Assembly (NCBI GenBank): GCA_950073835.1
Contig: CATMRP010000018.1
Span: 1 to 49,879, forward strand
Source of the DNA: an uncultured Alteromonadaceae bacterium
GTDB lineage: Bacteria > Pseudomonadota > Gammaproteobacteria > Enterobacterales > Alteromonadaceae
Direction of reading: 5' to 3'
DNA length: 49,879 bases
Made by a program: the position numbers and the translations under genes. This document shows positions 28,894 to 35,298 of the stretch, piece after piece. The stretch's first letter is position 1; every line of letters begins with the position of its first letter. The notes below the pieces were generated by a model, which made no database searches, was not told where the DNA came from, and was given only the letters and a program-made list of their open reading frames with translations.

Positions 28894-30093
28894 TTAAAAA
28901 CGGTACAGGGCTGAAAACTGCCAACGCCTTACCTGGCCGGTTCCTCCCGATAAACTGCGTTTATTAACCAACGCATACTCAATCCCGATTTCAAAGCGCG
29001 GAAACACTTCATAAATCACATTACTATGTAGTGAAAGCAGCCTGCGCAAATAACCATCGGTGGAAGGTAACGAGCGGAATTCAGTCACGCCAATATTAAG
29101 TAGTCCGGCACTAAGATTGGCCCGTATGGCTGGGGTAAGCTGGCGCTGATAACTAATATAACCGCCATAAGTATTGAGTAGTTTCAGATGACCATAGCGA
29201 GGCTCTGCAAGCGATAGGAACACGATGCCAGTGGCGCCAGAGGCTTCCTGCAGATAACGGCCAATCCCCTCGCCCTGACTAACATGAAAGCGCAGGATAT
29301 CTGAGGAAGTAAGCTTGAGCTTGCCGGAAATACCGAGTCCATAGGCGAATTGCTGATGGGAAACTTCCCCCATCGAGACGTCGATAGTTCGCAAGACTGT
29401 TTGTCCAGAAACGTGTCCCCAAGGTCCCCGATATGAGGCTCTGGCGGTTATATCGAAAAAAGGCTCACTGGTTTCTACACTATGCTGTGATTCATTGACC
29501 GGCTCAGTAATTAATAAGTCTGTATCGGGGTTTTCAACGGCAACGCTCAACATCCACGAGTCACTGAGATACTGATACCTGACAATCCCCTGGCGAATAA
29601 ATGCTTGCCCGGTGGCGTTGGATAAATCCAGCGTTTCCGGGAACGACTTCACATCGACAAAATTTGACCAGGTCTGACCAAACAACCACCCCTGGTAAAC
29701 AATATAAGCATGCCGCAAGGCAAACCCTGTGGCATTGGCGATCCTTTCACTGCCTGACGGGCTGTTAGAGCCCCCACCAAAGAAATCACCTTCGGCATAG
29801 GCTTTCAGTTCATGACCATTAAAGTGATCTTGAAAACTTATACCAAGTCGAGTTTCCCGGGCATGAAGTCGAACCTCATTCTTTGCCTGATCATGAGTTA
29901 TCGGGATCGCCGTATAGTTAATACGGTCGCCTGCTGACGCGGCCGTATCATAAATCGCATCTAACTTTACCAAGCCAGTAAAACGCAATTTACTTTTTAG
30001 ATCTTCAAAATCAGCAGCTTTGGTTGGAGCCCCAGCAGCCGAGAATAATAGTGTTATTACCAAGTAAAGTAATCCGGAATTAAACTTAAGCAT
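28894..30093 (-). CDS. DcaP-like outer membrane porin
   Basis: The 399-residue protein has a signal peptide (SAAGAPTKA/ADFEDL), followed by beta-barrel sequence with alternating aromatic strands and a terminal Phe (FSALYRF). Stretches such as RETRLGISFQDHF, FGGGSNSPSGSE, RHAYIVYQGWLFGQTWSNFVD and NATGQAFIRQGIVRYQY resemble DcaP-family porins, which admit dicarboxylates in Acinetobacter. It starts at MLKFNSG, with GAGGAGG upstream. It is the first gene of the porin-SBP-symporter cassette, giving a route across both membranes. The dicarboxylate link fits the symporter family but remains inference. Confidence 0.85.
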   Translation of the reverse strand: MLKFNSGLLYLVITLLFSAAGAPTKAADFEDLKSKLRFTGLVKLDAIYDTAASAGDRINYTAIPITHDQAKNEVRLHARETRLGISFQDHFNGHELKAYAEGDFFGGGSNSPSGSERIANATGFALRHAYIVYQGWLFGQTWSNFVDVKSFPETLDLSNATGQAFIRQGIVRYQYLSDSWMLSVAVENPDTDLLITEPVNESQHSVETSEPFFDITARASYRGPWGHVSGQTVLRTIDVSMGEVSHQQFAYGLGISGKLKLTSSDILRFHVSQGEGIGRYLQEASGATGIVFLSLAEPRYGHLKLLNTYGGYISYQRQLTPAIRANLSAGLLNIGVTEFRSLPSTDGYLRRLLSLHSNVIYEVFPRFEIGIEYALVNKRSLSGGTGQVRRWQFSALYRF

Positions 30094-30153
30094 AGTTGTC
30101 CTCCTCACATCATCGCGAGGTTGAGTTCTTCGTGAATAGCAGGGAAATTCAGG

Positions 30154-30182
30154 AATATGGTACAGGTGAAACCTGCGAACAA
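30154..30182 (-). promoter_or_regulatory. candidate promoter of porin cassette with dyad in its spacer
   Basis: On the minus strand TTGTTC is separated by 17 bases from CATATT. The spacer contains the inverted repeat CAGGT-TTC-ACCTG (30163-30175), a possible operator for a regulator acting at the promoter core. It lies about 60 bases upstream of the porin start codon. Confidence 0.4.
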
Positions 30183-30194
30183 ACGGTTGGGAGA

Positions 30195-30215
30195 AAGGTA
30201 ACGGAACGTTACCTT
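30195..30215 (-). terminator. hairpin ending the DUF2589 operon (or operator)
   Basis: AAGGTAACG-GAA-CGTTACCTT is a perfect 9-bp inverted repeat located 25 bases after the stop of the 87-residue gene and just upstream of the porin promoter. The minus-strand tail TCTCCC is weak for a terminator, so an operator role is also possible. Confidence 0.45.
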
Positions 30216-30239
30216 CACAGAGACATTAATCGAATTATG

Positions 30240-30503
30240 TTAAGATGGTCCACCGTAAAAAATGTGACCATTATAGACATGATTTTCGTCGTGATAATGA
30301 TGATATCCCCCCAACACATGCGGAGCGTGACGCATGGACCCCTGCCCATCACACAATGATTCCGCAAGGGAGTGAGCATTAGATTTTGTCCCCCATACAT
30401 CTTTACCGTCTTTAATACGTCGCACCGCATCGGCTTTTTCGATATTTCGGTCGCCAATTTTTACCCCTCTCGAGGTGATTTGGGCAGTTTTAAATAGTGC
30501 CAT
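30240..30503 (-). CDS. 87-residue His-rich protein, last gene of DUF2589 operon
   Basis: The N-terminal part (ITSRGVKIGDRNIEKADAVRRIKDGKDVWGTKSNAHSLAESL, from residue 9) leads to a C-terminal histidine cluster: APHVLGGYHHYHDENHVYNGHIFYG. A layout with G-x-D-V, then A-x-x-LA, then HYH followed by H-x-F-x-G recalls the very C-terminal cassette of some RHS/YD-repeat polymorphic toxin proteins, here as a stand-alone protein. I recall this from general pattern only. The His cluster could bind metal or be catalytic. AAGGA precedes its ATG. It is co-oriented with and downstream of the zinc-ribbon gene, so probably in the same operon. No toxin or immunity role is shown. Confidence 0.7.
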   Translation of the reverse strand: MALFKTAQITSRGVKIGDRNIEKADAVRRIKDGKDVWGTKSNAHSLAESLCDGQGSMRHAPHVLGGYHHYHDENHVYNGHIFYGGPS

Positions 30504-30532
30504 AATAAATTCCTTAGATTGGTTGATGTGAT

Positions 30533-30576
30533 ACCCGCTTCGGGTCGTAAGACCTGCATGACTGCCGCTTTGGCAG
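30533..30576 (-). repeat. two intergenic hairpins upstream of the 87-residue gene
   Basis: ACCCG-CTT-CGGGT (30533-30545) and CTGCC-GCTTT-GGCAG (30562-30576) lie in the 89-base gap between the zinc-ribbon gene and the 87-residue gene. Each is a 5-bp stem. They may be attenuators or mRNA-processing sites inside the operon. Confidence 0.4.
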
Positions 30577-30592
30577 GTATATTACTGGCTAG

Positions 30593-30790
30593 TTAAAGCT
30601 GGCTTTGACGCAGTTTTTCCAGCTTATTAAGCGCTTTATTAGTTACCGAATAACTGGAATGGCTCAGTGCAACCGAAGCATCACATCGCGGGTTAGAACA
30701 ACTAAAGCTGCTGCCTCGCACCAATAACTGAGGTTGAATATAGATTTTTTGACCACAGCAAGGACAATCAATTTGTTGTTGGTCTTTCAT
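30593..30790 (-). CDS. zinc-ribbon small protein
   Basis: This 65-residue protein has two knuckles, CPCC near residue 9 and CSNPRC near residue 31, spaced as in a zinc ribbon. A basic helical tail follows (NKALNKLEKLRQSQL). AAGGAG precedes the ATG. It lies between the fourth DUF2589 paralogue and the His-rich gene in the same direction. Zinc ribbons of this size often bind nucleic acid or act as adaptor modules; which applies here is unknown. Confidence 0.8.
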   Translation of the reverse strand: MKDQQQIDCPCCGQKIYIQPQLLVRGSSFSCSNPRCDASVALSHSSYSVTNKALNKLEKLRQSQL

Positions 30791-30807
30791 TTAAACACTC
30801 CTTAACA

Positions 30808-30829
30808 GCCCGGCCTCAATGAGCCGGGC
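30808..30829 (-). repeat. GC-rich intergenic hairpin before the zinc-ribbon gene
   Basis: GCCCGGC pairs with GCCGGGC (with an inner CTC/GAG extension), between the last DUF2589 paralogue and the zinc-ribbon gene. There is no minus-strand T-run, so it is a candidate pause, stabiliser or read-through site rather than a simple terminator. Confidence 0.5.
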
Positions 30830-30846
30830 CTGCAAATAAACCAAAA

Positions 30847-31500
30847 CTAAGCGGCAGCCGCCGCGCCGGGTTCTTTAAGCTGAATAGGCGCAATACATTG
30901 CGAAAACGCCTGAATGATTGTGGTAACCCCTTCCGGCAGAGGTAACTGTCCGGCATGAGCATTGATGGTGTATTTTGCGGAGTTAGACTTCTCGTAATGA
31001 GACTTCTCAGACGAAGAGTTTTTGCTTGAGGCCGATACTGAACCGCTGACTTCTGCAGAAAAACAGCCCCACCCCACTTTGGCGCTAAAGCTACCTTCCG
31101 CCGCTTTTTCTGATTCTGAAGACGTTTCTTTGTCATTGGAAAATGAGCTTTTCACTTCCATTTCAAAGTTCACGTCAACATTATCTACGGCTAAAGAATT
31201 GAGCGGCATGATGGTTAATAGTGGCAAATCAAACCGTGTCTGCACTGGATCTCCAGCAGAACCATCATGTTTCACCACTGAACGGGTCAATGTCATATTG
31301 ATCATAATGGGTTTATAGTTGACGCTATCCCCATCACCATCAGTATTAAAACAAGTACTGAGCAAGAACTGGGTTTGCATAATGGCCATTTTACCGTTAG
31401 CTTCAGCACCGGCGAGTAACGGGGCACTAATTAGCGATTTAACGGGTAATCCACTAAACTGCTGCGCCATGGATACGAGCGCGCGATCTTGATCTGGCAT
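30847..31500 (-). CDS. DUF2589-family protein, paralogue A
   Basis: The 217-residue protein of unknown function has no signal peptide. The N-terminal segment (LVSMAQQFSGLPVKSLISAPLLAGAEAN) is followed by a core with KPIMINMTLTR and PLLTIMPLNSLAVDNVDVNFEMEVKSS. Then comes a Ser/Glu-rich variable stretch (about 120-170), and the C-terminal YTINAHAGQLPLPEGVTTIIQAF. These blocks are shared almost position by position with the neighbouring gene at 31725-32399, and more weakly with the next two upstream genes. The alternating pattern suggests a beta-rich core. AAGGAAA precedes the ATG. DUF2589 is recalled from family resemblance; no biochemical role is known to me. Confidence 0.8.
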   Translation of the reverse strand: MPDQDRALVSMAQQFSGLPVKSLISAPLLAGAEANGKMAIMQTQFLLSTCFNTDGDGDSVNYKPIMINMTLTRSVVKHDGSAGDPVQTRFDLPLLTIMPLNSLAVDNVDVNFEMEVKSSFSNDKETSSESEKAAEGSFSAKVGWGCFSAEVSGSVSASSKNSSSEKSHYEKSNSAKYTINAHAGQLPLPEGVTTIIQAFSQCIAPIQLKEPGAAAAA

Positions 31501-31724
31501 AAGTATTTCCTTAATAGAAGTTAGGTGTTAATAGTCAGAAAGTACGGCCTAATCTTCCATCGTATTAGATAAGCAGCAGGGACGTTCATCCTCGAACAAC
31601 TGCTGCATGCTGGCATGCAAACAGCTCACCGGTGAGTTGTTTGGCCTTTTTAAAATCCTTTTTAAAATTCGGTAAGTTAGTTACACAATTAACTGTGTAA
31701 CTAGCGAAAACGAGGGGCCGTTAA
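31501..31724 (-). repeat. structured 224-base intergenic region between DUF2589 paralogues A and B
   Basis: The gap holds no gene but several inverted repeats. A 10-bp perfect stem TAGTTACACA/TGTGTAACTA lies at 31678-31703. A 24-base near-palindrome (AAACAGCTCACC/GGTGAGTTGTTT, one G-U) lies at 31619-31642. GCATGC-TG-GCATGC and GCAGCAG/CTGCTGC arms lie near 31573-31619. This is dense structure for an intra-operon gap and may be a conditional terminator, processing site or regulatory RNA. Confidence 0.5.
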
Positions 31725-32399
31725 TTAGCCCTGGGAAGGTTGCTTCTCTATTGCCTGCTTTGCTGGGGGGGTATCTCTTAGCTGAAGAGGCGCCATAGCC
31801 GTTGAGAAAGTGTCGATAATTGTCGTAATCCCTACAGGTAACTGCAGTTGACCGGCATGGGCGGTAATTTCATATTTTGCCCCATTAGATTTTCGATAAT
31901 TGGCAGACTCACTAGTTTTGGACTGATCGGTCGCTGCAACCGCGCCGGTCAGTTCCGCAGAAGCCGTCCCTTTATTCAGCGTATGGCCGATGCCTTTCTC
32001 ATCTTTTTTTTCACTCGAGTTAGTGCTACTACTATCTGCCGTAAATGAACTTTTCACTTCCATTTCAAAGGCAAAGTTAAGCTCATCAACCGCCAGCGAA
32101 TTGATAGGGACTATGGTTAACAGCGGAATGCTGACGTTTCGCTCAACAGGCGCGGCTTCACTACCATCGGCATTGATGACCTGGCGGGTAACGGTCATGG
32201 TGATCATAATTGGCCGGTGCACTTCTTTCTCACCTTCAGTGGTAAGTTCAAAACAGGTTTCAAGTAAGAATTTCGTTTGCGACAATGCCATCATGTTATT
32301 CGCTTCAGAGGCTGCAACTAAGGGTGCGCCTATGAGCTCTTTCATCGGTAAGCCACTAAACTGCCTTGCCATCGATACAAGTTTATCTTGTGTAGCCAT
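31725..32399 (-). CDS. DUF2589-family protein, paralogue B
   Basis: The 224-residue protein is clearly paralogous to the downstream gene. The shared blocks are LVSMARQFSGLPMKELIGAPLVAASEAN, QTKFLLETCF, RPIMITMTVTRQV, IPLLTIVPINSLAVDELNFAFEMEVKSSFTA, and YEITAHAGQLQLPVGITTIIDTFSTAMAPLQL. The Ser/Thr/Lys-rich middle (about 118-165) is the only strongly divergent part. No signal peptide or transmembrane helix is seen. AGGAGA precedes the ATG. It belongs to the operon behind the NusG-like gene. Function unknown; a shared oligomer with its paralogues is an inference. Confidence 0.8.
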   Translation of the reverse strand: MATQDKLVSMARQFSGLPMKELIGAPLVAASEANNMMALSQTKFLLETCFELTTEGEKEVHRPIMITMTVTRQVINADGSEAAPVERNVSIPLLTIVPINSLAVDELNFAFEMEVKSSFTADSSSTNSSEKKDEKGIGHTLNKGTASAELTGAVAATDQSKTSESANYRKSNGAKYEITAHAGQLQLPVGITTIIDTFSTAMAPLQLRDTPPAKQAIEKQPSQG

Positions 32400-32438
32400 T
32401 ACTTTTCTCCTAGTGCGTTAAACGCATATCAATTAGGC

Positions 32439-33038
32439 TTAACCCGGAATTTGAGCCCGCAGCGCTTTTTCGTAACCTTCAATGACTTTTTGCAAGCCTT
32501 CTGGTGGTTCATGGCCAACGAGGCAAATTTCTATGTGGGTATTAGTGGTATCTTTGGTGACCGTGTTATCGCCCCCAGACACCTGCGGCGCACGAAATGC
32601 CACAAACAGGTCTTCCGTGTTGTCGGCGGTTACTTCCAGGTCGGCGCTAAATTTGACATCCTTAATGCGCGGACTGCTGATAGGGCACAGCGTGATCAGA
32701 GGCACATTCACAATCGTCGAATCAACGCCGTCAGGCCCCTGACTCGGAAACGCCATCGCAACCATCTTTGGACGGTAGGTAGCCTCTCCTTCTGCTAACA
32801 GATCATCATCGTCCTCAAAATTGTCTAATTGAGCGACCAGTTCATTTGCAAGTGCTCGATCGCCATTATTGATAGCTTCACTCAATTGCTCCTTGAGCTT
32901 TTCTTTCTCTGTATTACCCTCTTTTTCAATACGATCGAAAAATTTATTGATATGTTTAGTGCCCGACTGTTCTACGGCTTGCGCGGCACCATGAATACTT
33001 TGATGTACTGCTTGCATCAGCGCTTGAAACTTGATCAT
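32439..33038 (-). CDS. DUF2589-related protein, paralogue C
   Basis: The 199-residue protein has an N-terminal helical part (IKFQALMQAVHQSIHGAAQAVEQSGTKHINKFF), a coiled-coil-like Glu/Lys segment and an acidic stretch DNFEDDDD. Its C-terminal half follows the DUF2589 core: RPKMVAMAF, NVPLITLCPISSPRIKDVKFSADLEV, and a final PPEGLQKVIEGYEKAL. The N-terminal half aligns with that of the next gene, making C and D a pair. AAGGAAAAACA precedes the ATG. I infer common ancestry with A and B by eye; a profile search is needed to confirm it. Confidence 0.75.
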   Translation of the reverse strand: MIKFQALMQAVHQSIHGAAQAVEQSGTKHINKFFDRIEKEGNTEKEKLKEQLSEAINNGDRALANELVAQLDNFEDDDDLLAEGEATYRPKMVAMAFPSQGPDGVDSTIVNVPLITLCPISSPRIKDVKFSADLEVTADNTEDLFVAFRAPQVSGGDNTVTKDTTNTHIEICLVGHEPPEGLQKVIEGYEKALRAQIPG

Positions 33039-33068
33039 TGTTTTTCCTTAATCCGAAAGGATGGATAG

Positions 33069-33758
33069 TCAGGATTTAGTGTTGCGAAACTGCTCCTGGT
33101 AGTGGGAAATAATTGCCTCAATATCTCTTGGAGTGTCTTCAGTACTTATTGAGAAACTAACCTTGGGACCTTCCGCAATTGCCTTGTCTTGCCTGCGCCA
33201 CTTCGATTTAGGCTGTTTGGCCGTGGTGAATTTAACGTAGAGCTCATCGCCAATGTGTTTAATGCTGTGCAGTTTTGACGTAACGTTTACTGCCGTTAGC
33301 CTGGGCAATGGAAAATGCGCGAGCGCCAATAACGGAATTTTGAGTTTGCCAGCCTCCTTGCTGTCTGTTGCGCTAGTCGGCAGTTCAAACTCAGTCATCA
33401 CTGGTGAATATTTTTTCGCAGCGTGATCGTCTTTAAAGCTTTCAAACTCTTGCTTTAGTCCTTGTAAAAGCTGTTGAGATTTAGCGTGTTTGCCTTCACC
33501 CAAAACAACTTCTAACTCGTGTATTTTTTGCCGAATGGTTGACTCGGTTTGGGGTGCCATTTCACAGTTAAAAAAAGCTTCAACGTACTTCAAACCAACG
33601 CCTTGCAGCGACTGATTTGCTGCCTGTAAATCCTCATGAATTGACTTTATCAACGTCGAAAACTTGATGTCTGACGGCTCAACCTGTAGGTTTGCTGAGG
33701 TTTTTTCCGCGACAGTAGCCATGCCAAAAAAGCGTTTAATTACATTAATCAGGTGCAT
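33069..33758 (-). CDS. DUF2589-related protein, paralogue D
   Basis: The 229-residue protein is paralogous to C. IKFSTLIKSIHEDLQAANQSLQGVGLKYVEAFF matches the C N-terminus. KYSPVMTEFELP, LKIPLLALAHFPLPRLTAVNVTSKL and the final TPRDIEAIISHYQEQF match its core. A short basic N-terminal segment (VIKRFFG) precedes the homologous part, and the internal Met at residue 13 is an alternative start. Its first codons overlap the end of the NusG-like gene by 10 bases, so expression is directly coupled to the antiterminator-like protein. Function unknown. Confidence 0.75.
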   Translation of the reverse strand: MHLINVIKRFFGMATVAEKTSANLQVEPSDIKFSTLIKSIHEDLQAANQSLQGVGLKYVEAFFNCEMAPQTESTIRQKIHELEVVLGEGKHAKSQQLLQGLKQEFESFKDDHAAKKYSPVMTEFELPTSATDSKEAGKLKIPLLALAHFPLPRLTAVNVTSKLHSIKHIGDELYVKFTTAKQPKSKWRRQDKAIAEGPKVSFSISTEDTPRDIEAIISHYQEQFRNTKS

Positions 33759-34294
33759 GGGCAGACTCCCTCCTTCGCATCTACATCGCTTACAGGTAAG
33801 GATAAACGCACAAATAAACTGAGACTTTTTATCTCGACAATCAAATCTTTGTTTTCCATATTATCGAGTAGCGTGCCCACGTATCCCGCAAACTTGCCGG
33901 TTTTAATAACCACCTGGTTACCTTTTTTATAATCAACCGGACTGCACTGGGCAGCCGCTTTTTGCATGGCAACGTGTTTGATGGTCTTCATTTGATCCTC
34001 AGGTATTACCGCAGGCAGAGACCCAGTACACACATAACTGCTAAACCCTTTAAGGTTTTTTAAGCGACAGAAACCTCGCTCATCATGTTTAACAAATAGA
34101 TAGCGCTCAAATAATGGCACTTGGTTTTTTGCTCGCTGTGGGCCATCATCGGCCGTCAGAAATGTAGGCAGAAACGTTTCGTAACCGAGATTAAACTGCT
34201 TGTTCAAGGTCAGAATCGTCCTGTTTAGGGTGGCTTCTCCCTTGTAATTGGTATAAATCGCATACCAGGACATCGCATTCGTCATTGTCATCAT
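33749..34294 (-). CDS. NusG/RfaH-family specialised transcription antiterminator
   Basis: The 181-residue protein has an N-terminal NGN domain starting SWYAIYTNYKGEATLNR, with the PLFERYLFVKHDE segment typical of RfaH and UpxY/LoaP-type paralogues (compare PLFPGYLFV). A C-terminal KOW domain follows (YKKGNQVVIKTGKFAGYVGTLLDN). Paralogues of this kind ride on RNA polymerase and allow read-through of long, structured operons, usually their own. It is the first gene of the DUF2589 operon, consistent with acting in cis on it. Either of two adjacent ATGs, 4 or 7 bases after GGAG, could be the start. Confidence 0.88.
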   Translation of the reverse strand: MMTMTNAMSWYAIYTNYKGEATLNRTILTLNKQFNLGYETFLPTFLTADDGPQRAKNQVPLFERYLFVKHDERGFCRLKNLKGFSSYVCTGSLPAVIPEDQMKTIKHVAMQKAAAQCSPVDYKKGNQVVIKTGKFAGYVGTLLDNMENKDLIVEIKSLSLFVRLSLPVSDVDAKEGVCPCT

Positions 34295-34305
34295 TTTGCT
34301 CCAAC

Positions 34306-34321
34306 GCGGACAGGCTCCGCC
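34306..34321 (-). promoter_or_regulatory. ops-like element and hairpin in leader of NusG-like operon
   Basis: The minus strand reads GGCGGAGCCTG (34311-34321), close to the RfaH recruitment element GGCGGTAGCNTG. The same bases form the hairpin GCGGA-GCCTG-TCCGC. It lies some 16-27 bases into the transcript from the promoter proposed at 34344-34372 and just before the antiterminator gene, where a recruitment pause site would be expected. Confidence 0.4.
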
Positions 34322-34343
34322 ATTTCAATATCGTGAACTGAAA

Positions 34344-34372
34344 TCTAAAACTACTCTGATTGAATTGTTCAA
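34344..34372 (-). promoter_or_regulatory. candidate promoter of the NusG-like/DUF2589 operon
   Basis: On the minus strand TTGAAC is separated by 17 bases from TTTAGA, in the 139-base gap between the AraC-type gene and the NusG-like gene. The imperfect hexamers would suit a promoter needing an activator such as the adjacent AraC-type protein. Confidence 0.35.
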
Positions 34373-34433
34373 ACCGTGGCCGCTAGATTTGACTGGTATA
34401 ACCTTAACCCGAATGGTTTCGGCTCACTTTTGA

Positions 34434-34958
34434 TTAAGTAAATTCGATTATTGATGGCGTAAGAATGTTCTGGTTTGCCAATAAACGTTGCGCTGTGGGT
34501 GAAAGGTTGAATTGTTTTTTATAAGCACTGGCAAAGTTAGCCTGATTCTCATAACCAACCTCAAAACCTATTTGCTGTACGGTTAAATTTGATTCAATCA
34601 ATAAGGTTTTCGCTGTAAGCATGCGTTGCTTTCTTAACCACTCAAAAACACCGGTATTAAGACAACCCTTAAAATATGCCGCGAGTTGACTGCGGTTTGA
34701 GCCAACCTCTTGGGCAATCCCATCGAGCGTGAATTTGTCACTTAAATGGCTAAGTAAAAAAAGACAAGCGCGCTCAACGACAGCTTGTTCCCGCTCTCGT
34801 TCTCCGCCCATACCACTATGGCTGTAGGTCAACCATTCTCTTTTTCTTGGCTGACGAATTTCTACTTCGAAGCCATTGGCCTCCAGTAATTTAGTACTTT
34901 CCTGGATACCACCCTCTTCCAAAGAAAGAATGACCACCTTTTTTAATGTTTGCGTCAT
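34434..34958 (-). CDS. AraC-family transcriptional regulator (short form)
   Basis: The 174-residue protein carries a C-terminal double helix-turn-helix of the AraC/XylS type. The first HTH is FTLDGIAQEVGSNRSQLAAYFK and the second is TVQQIGFEVGYENQANFASAYKKQFNLSP, with the conserved GY-N-Q-NFA pattern. The N-terminal 60 residues (LKKVVILSLEEGGIQESTKLLEANGFEVEIRQP) are too short for the usual cupin sensor and are of unknown role. AAGAAGG precedes the ATG. It lies just upstream of the NusG-like operon in the same direction and is divergent from the giant regulator, so it is a candidate direct activator of the operon. Confidence 0.88.
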   Translation of the reverse strand: MTQTLKKVVILSLEEGGIQESTKLLEANGFEVEIRQPRKREWLTYSHSGMGGEREREQAVVERACLFLLSHLSDKFTLDGIAQEVGSNRSQLAAYFKGCLNTGVFEWLRKQRMLTAKTLLIESNLTVQQIGFEVGYENQANFASAYKKQFNLSPTAQRLLANQNILTPSIIEFT

Positions 34959-34989
34959 TTTTCTAGCCCTTCTTCTAGCAACATATAAT

Positions 34990-35005
34990 GCGACTAAACA
35001 GTCGC
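34990..35005. repeat. GCGACT dyad upstream of the AraC-type gene
   Basis: GCGACT-AAAC-AGTCGC is a perfect 6-bp inverted repeat in the leader or promoter region of the AraC-type gene, next to the minus-strand -10-like ATTATA. It could be an operator, for example for autoregulation. Confidence 0.35.
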
Positions 35006-35131
35006 TCGAAAACTACAGGCTAAAAACCTAGACGGTTGACAAAATAAATACCTAACGAGAGATTTACGTTTTCTTACCGCTTTCTTACCACTATTAAAAT
35101 TTAAAGAAATTCAACTATTAATAGTGATTTT

Positions 35132-35161
35132 TTGTTTTTATAACAGGACTGGTGCTAGTAT
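35132..35161 (+). promoter_or_regulatory. candidate promoter of the giant wHTH-TPR regulator
   Basis: TTGTTT is separated by 18 bases from TAGTAT, and TGC precedes the -10 (extended -10). It lies in the AT-rich divergent region 34959-35298. An additional inverted repeat, ATCACC-CTG-GGTGAT (35205-35219), lies downstream of it and could be an operator. Confidence 0.35.
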
Positions 35162-35257
35162 CTGCAAGCTAGAATTTAAACTGCAGAAGTTTATCTACGG
35201 TCTGATCACCCTGGGTGATGTCGTCTCTAAAATTGTTTAATTGCTGTGTTTAACCCG

Positions 35258-35278
35258 GTGATGCCGAACAGGCATCAC
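35258..35278 (+). promoter_or_regulatory. hairpin directly upstream of the regulator's ribosome binding site
   Basis: GTGATGCC-GAACA-GGCATCAC is a perfect 8-bp stem ending about 8 bases before the AAGG ribosome binding site of the TTG-started gene. Its position suggests translational control. Confidence 0.5.
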
Positions 35279-35298
35279 GTAAAAGCAAGGTATTCAAG

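Noticed and set aside
30096..30359. 87-codon plus-strand open frame overlapping the porin promoter and the His-rich gene
   Set aside because: It has no ribosome binding site or recognisable sequence and covers a promoter/terminator region; the minus-strand gene has a good start and composition.
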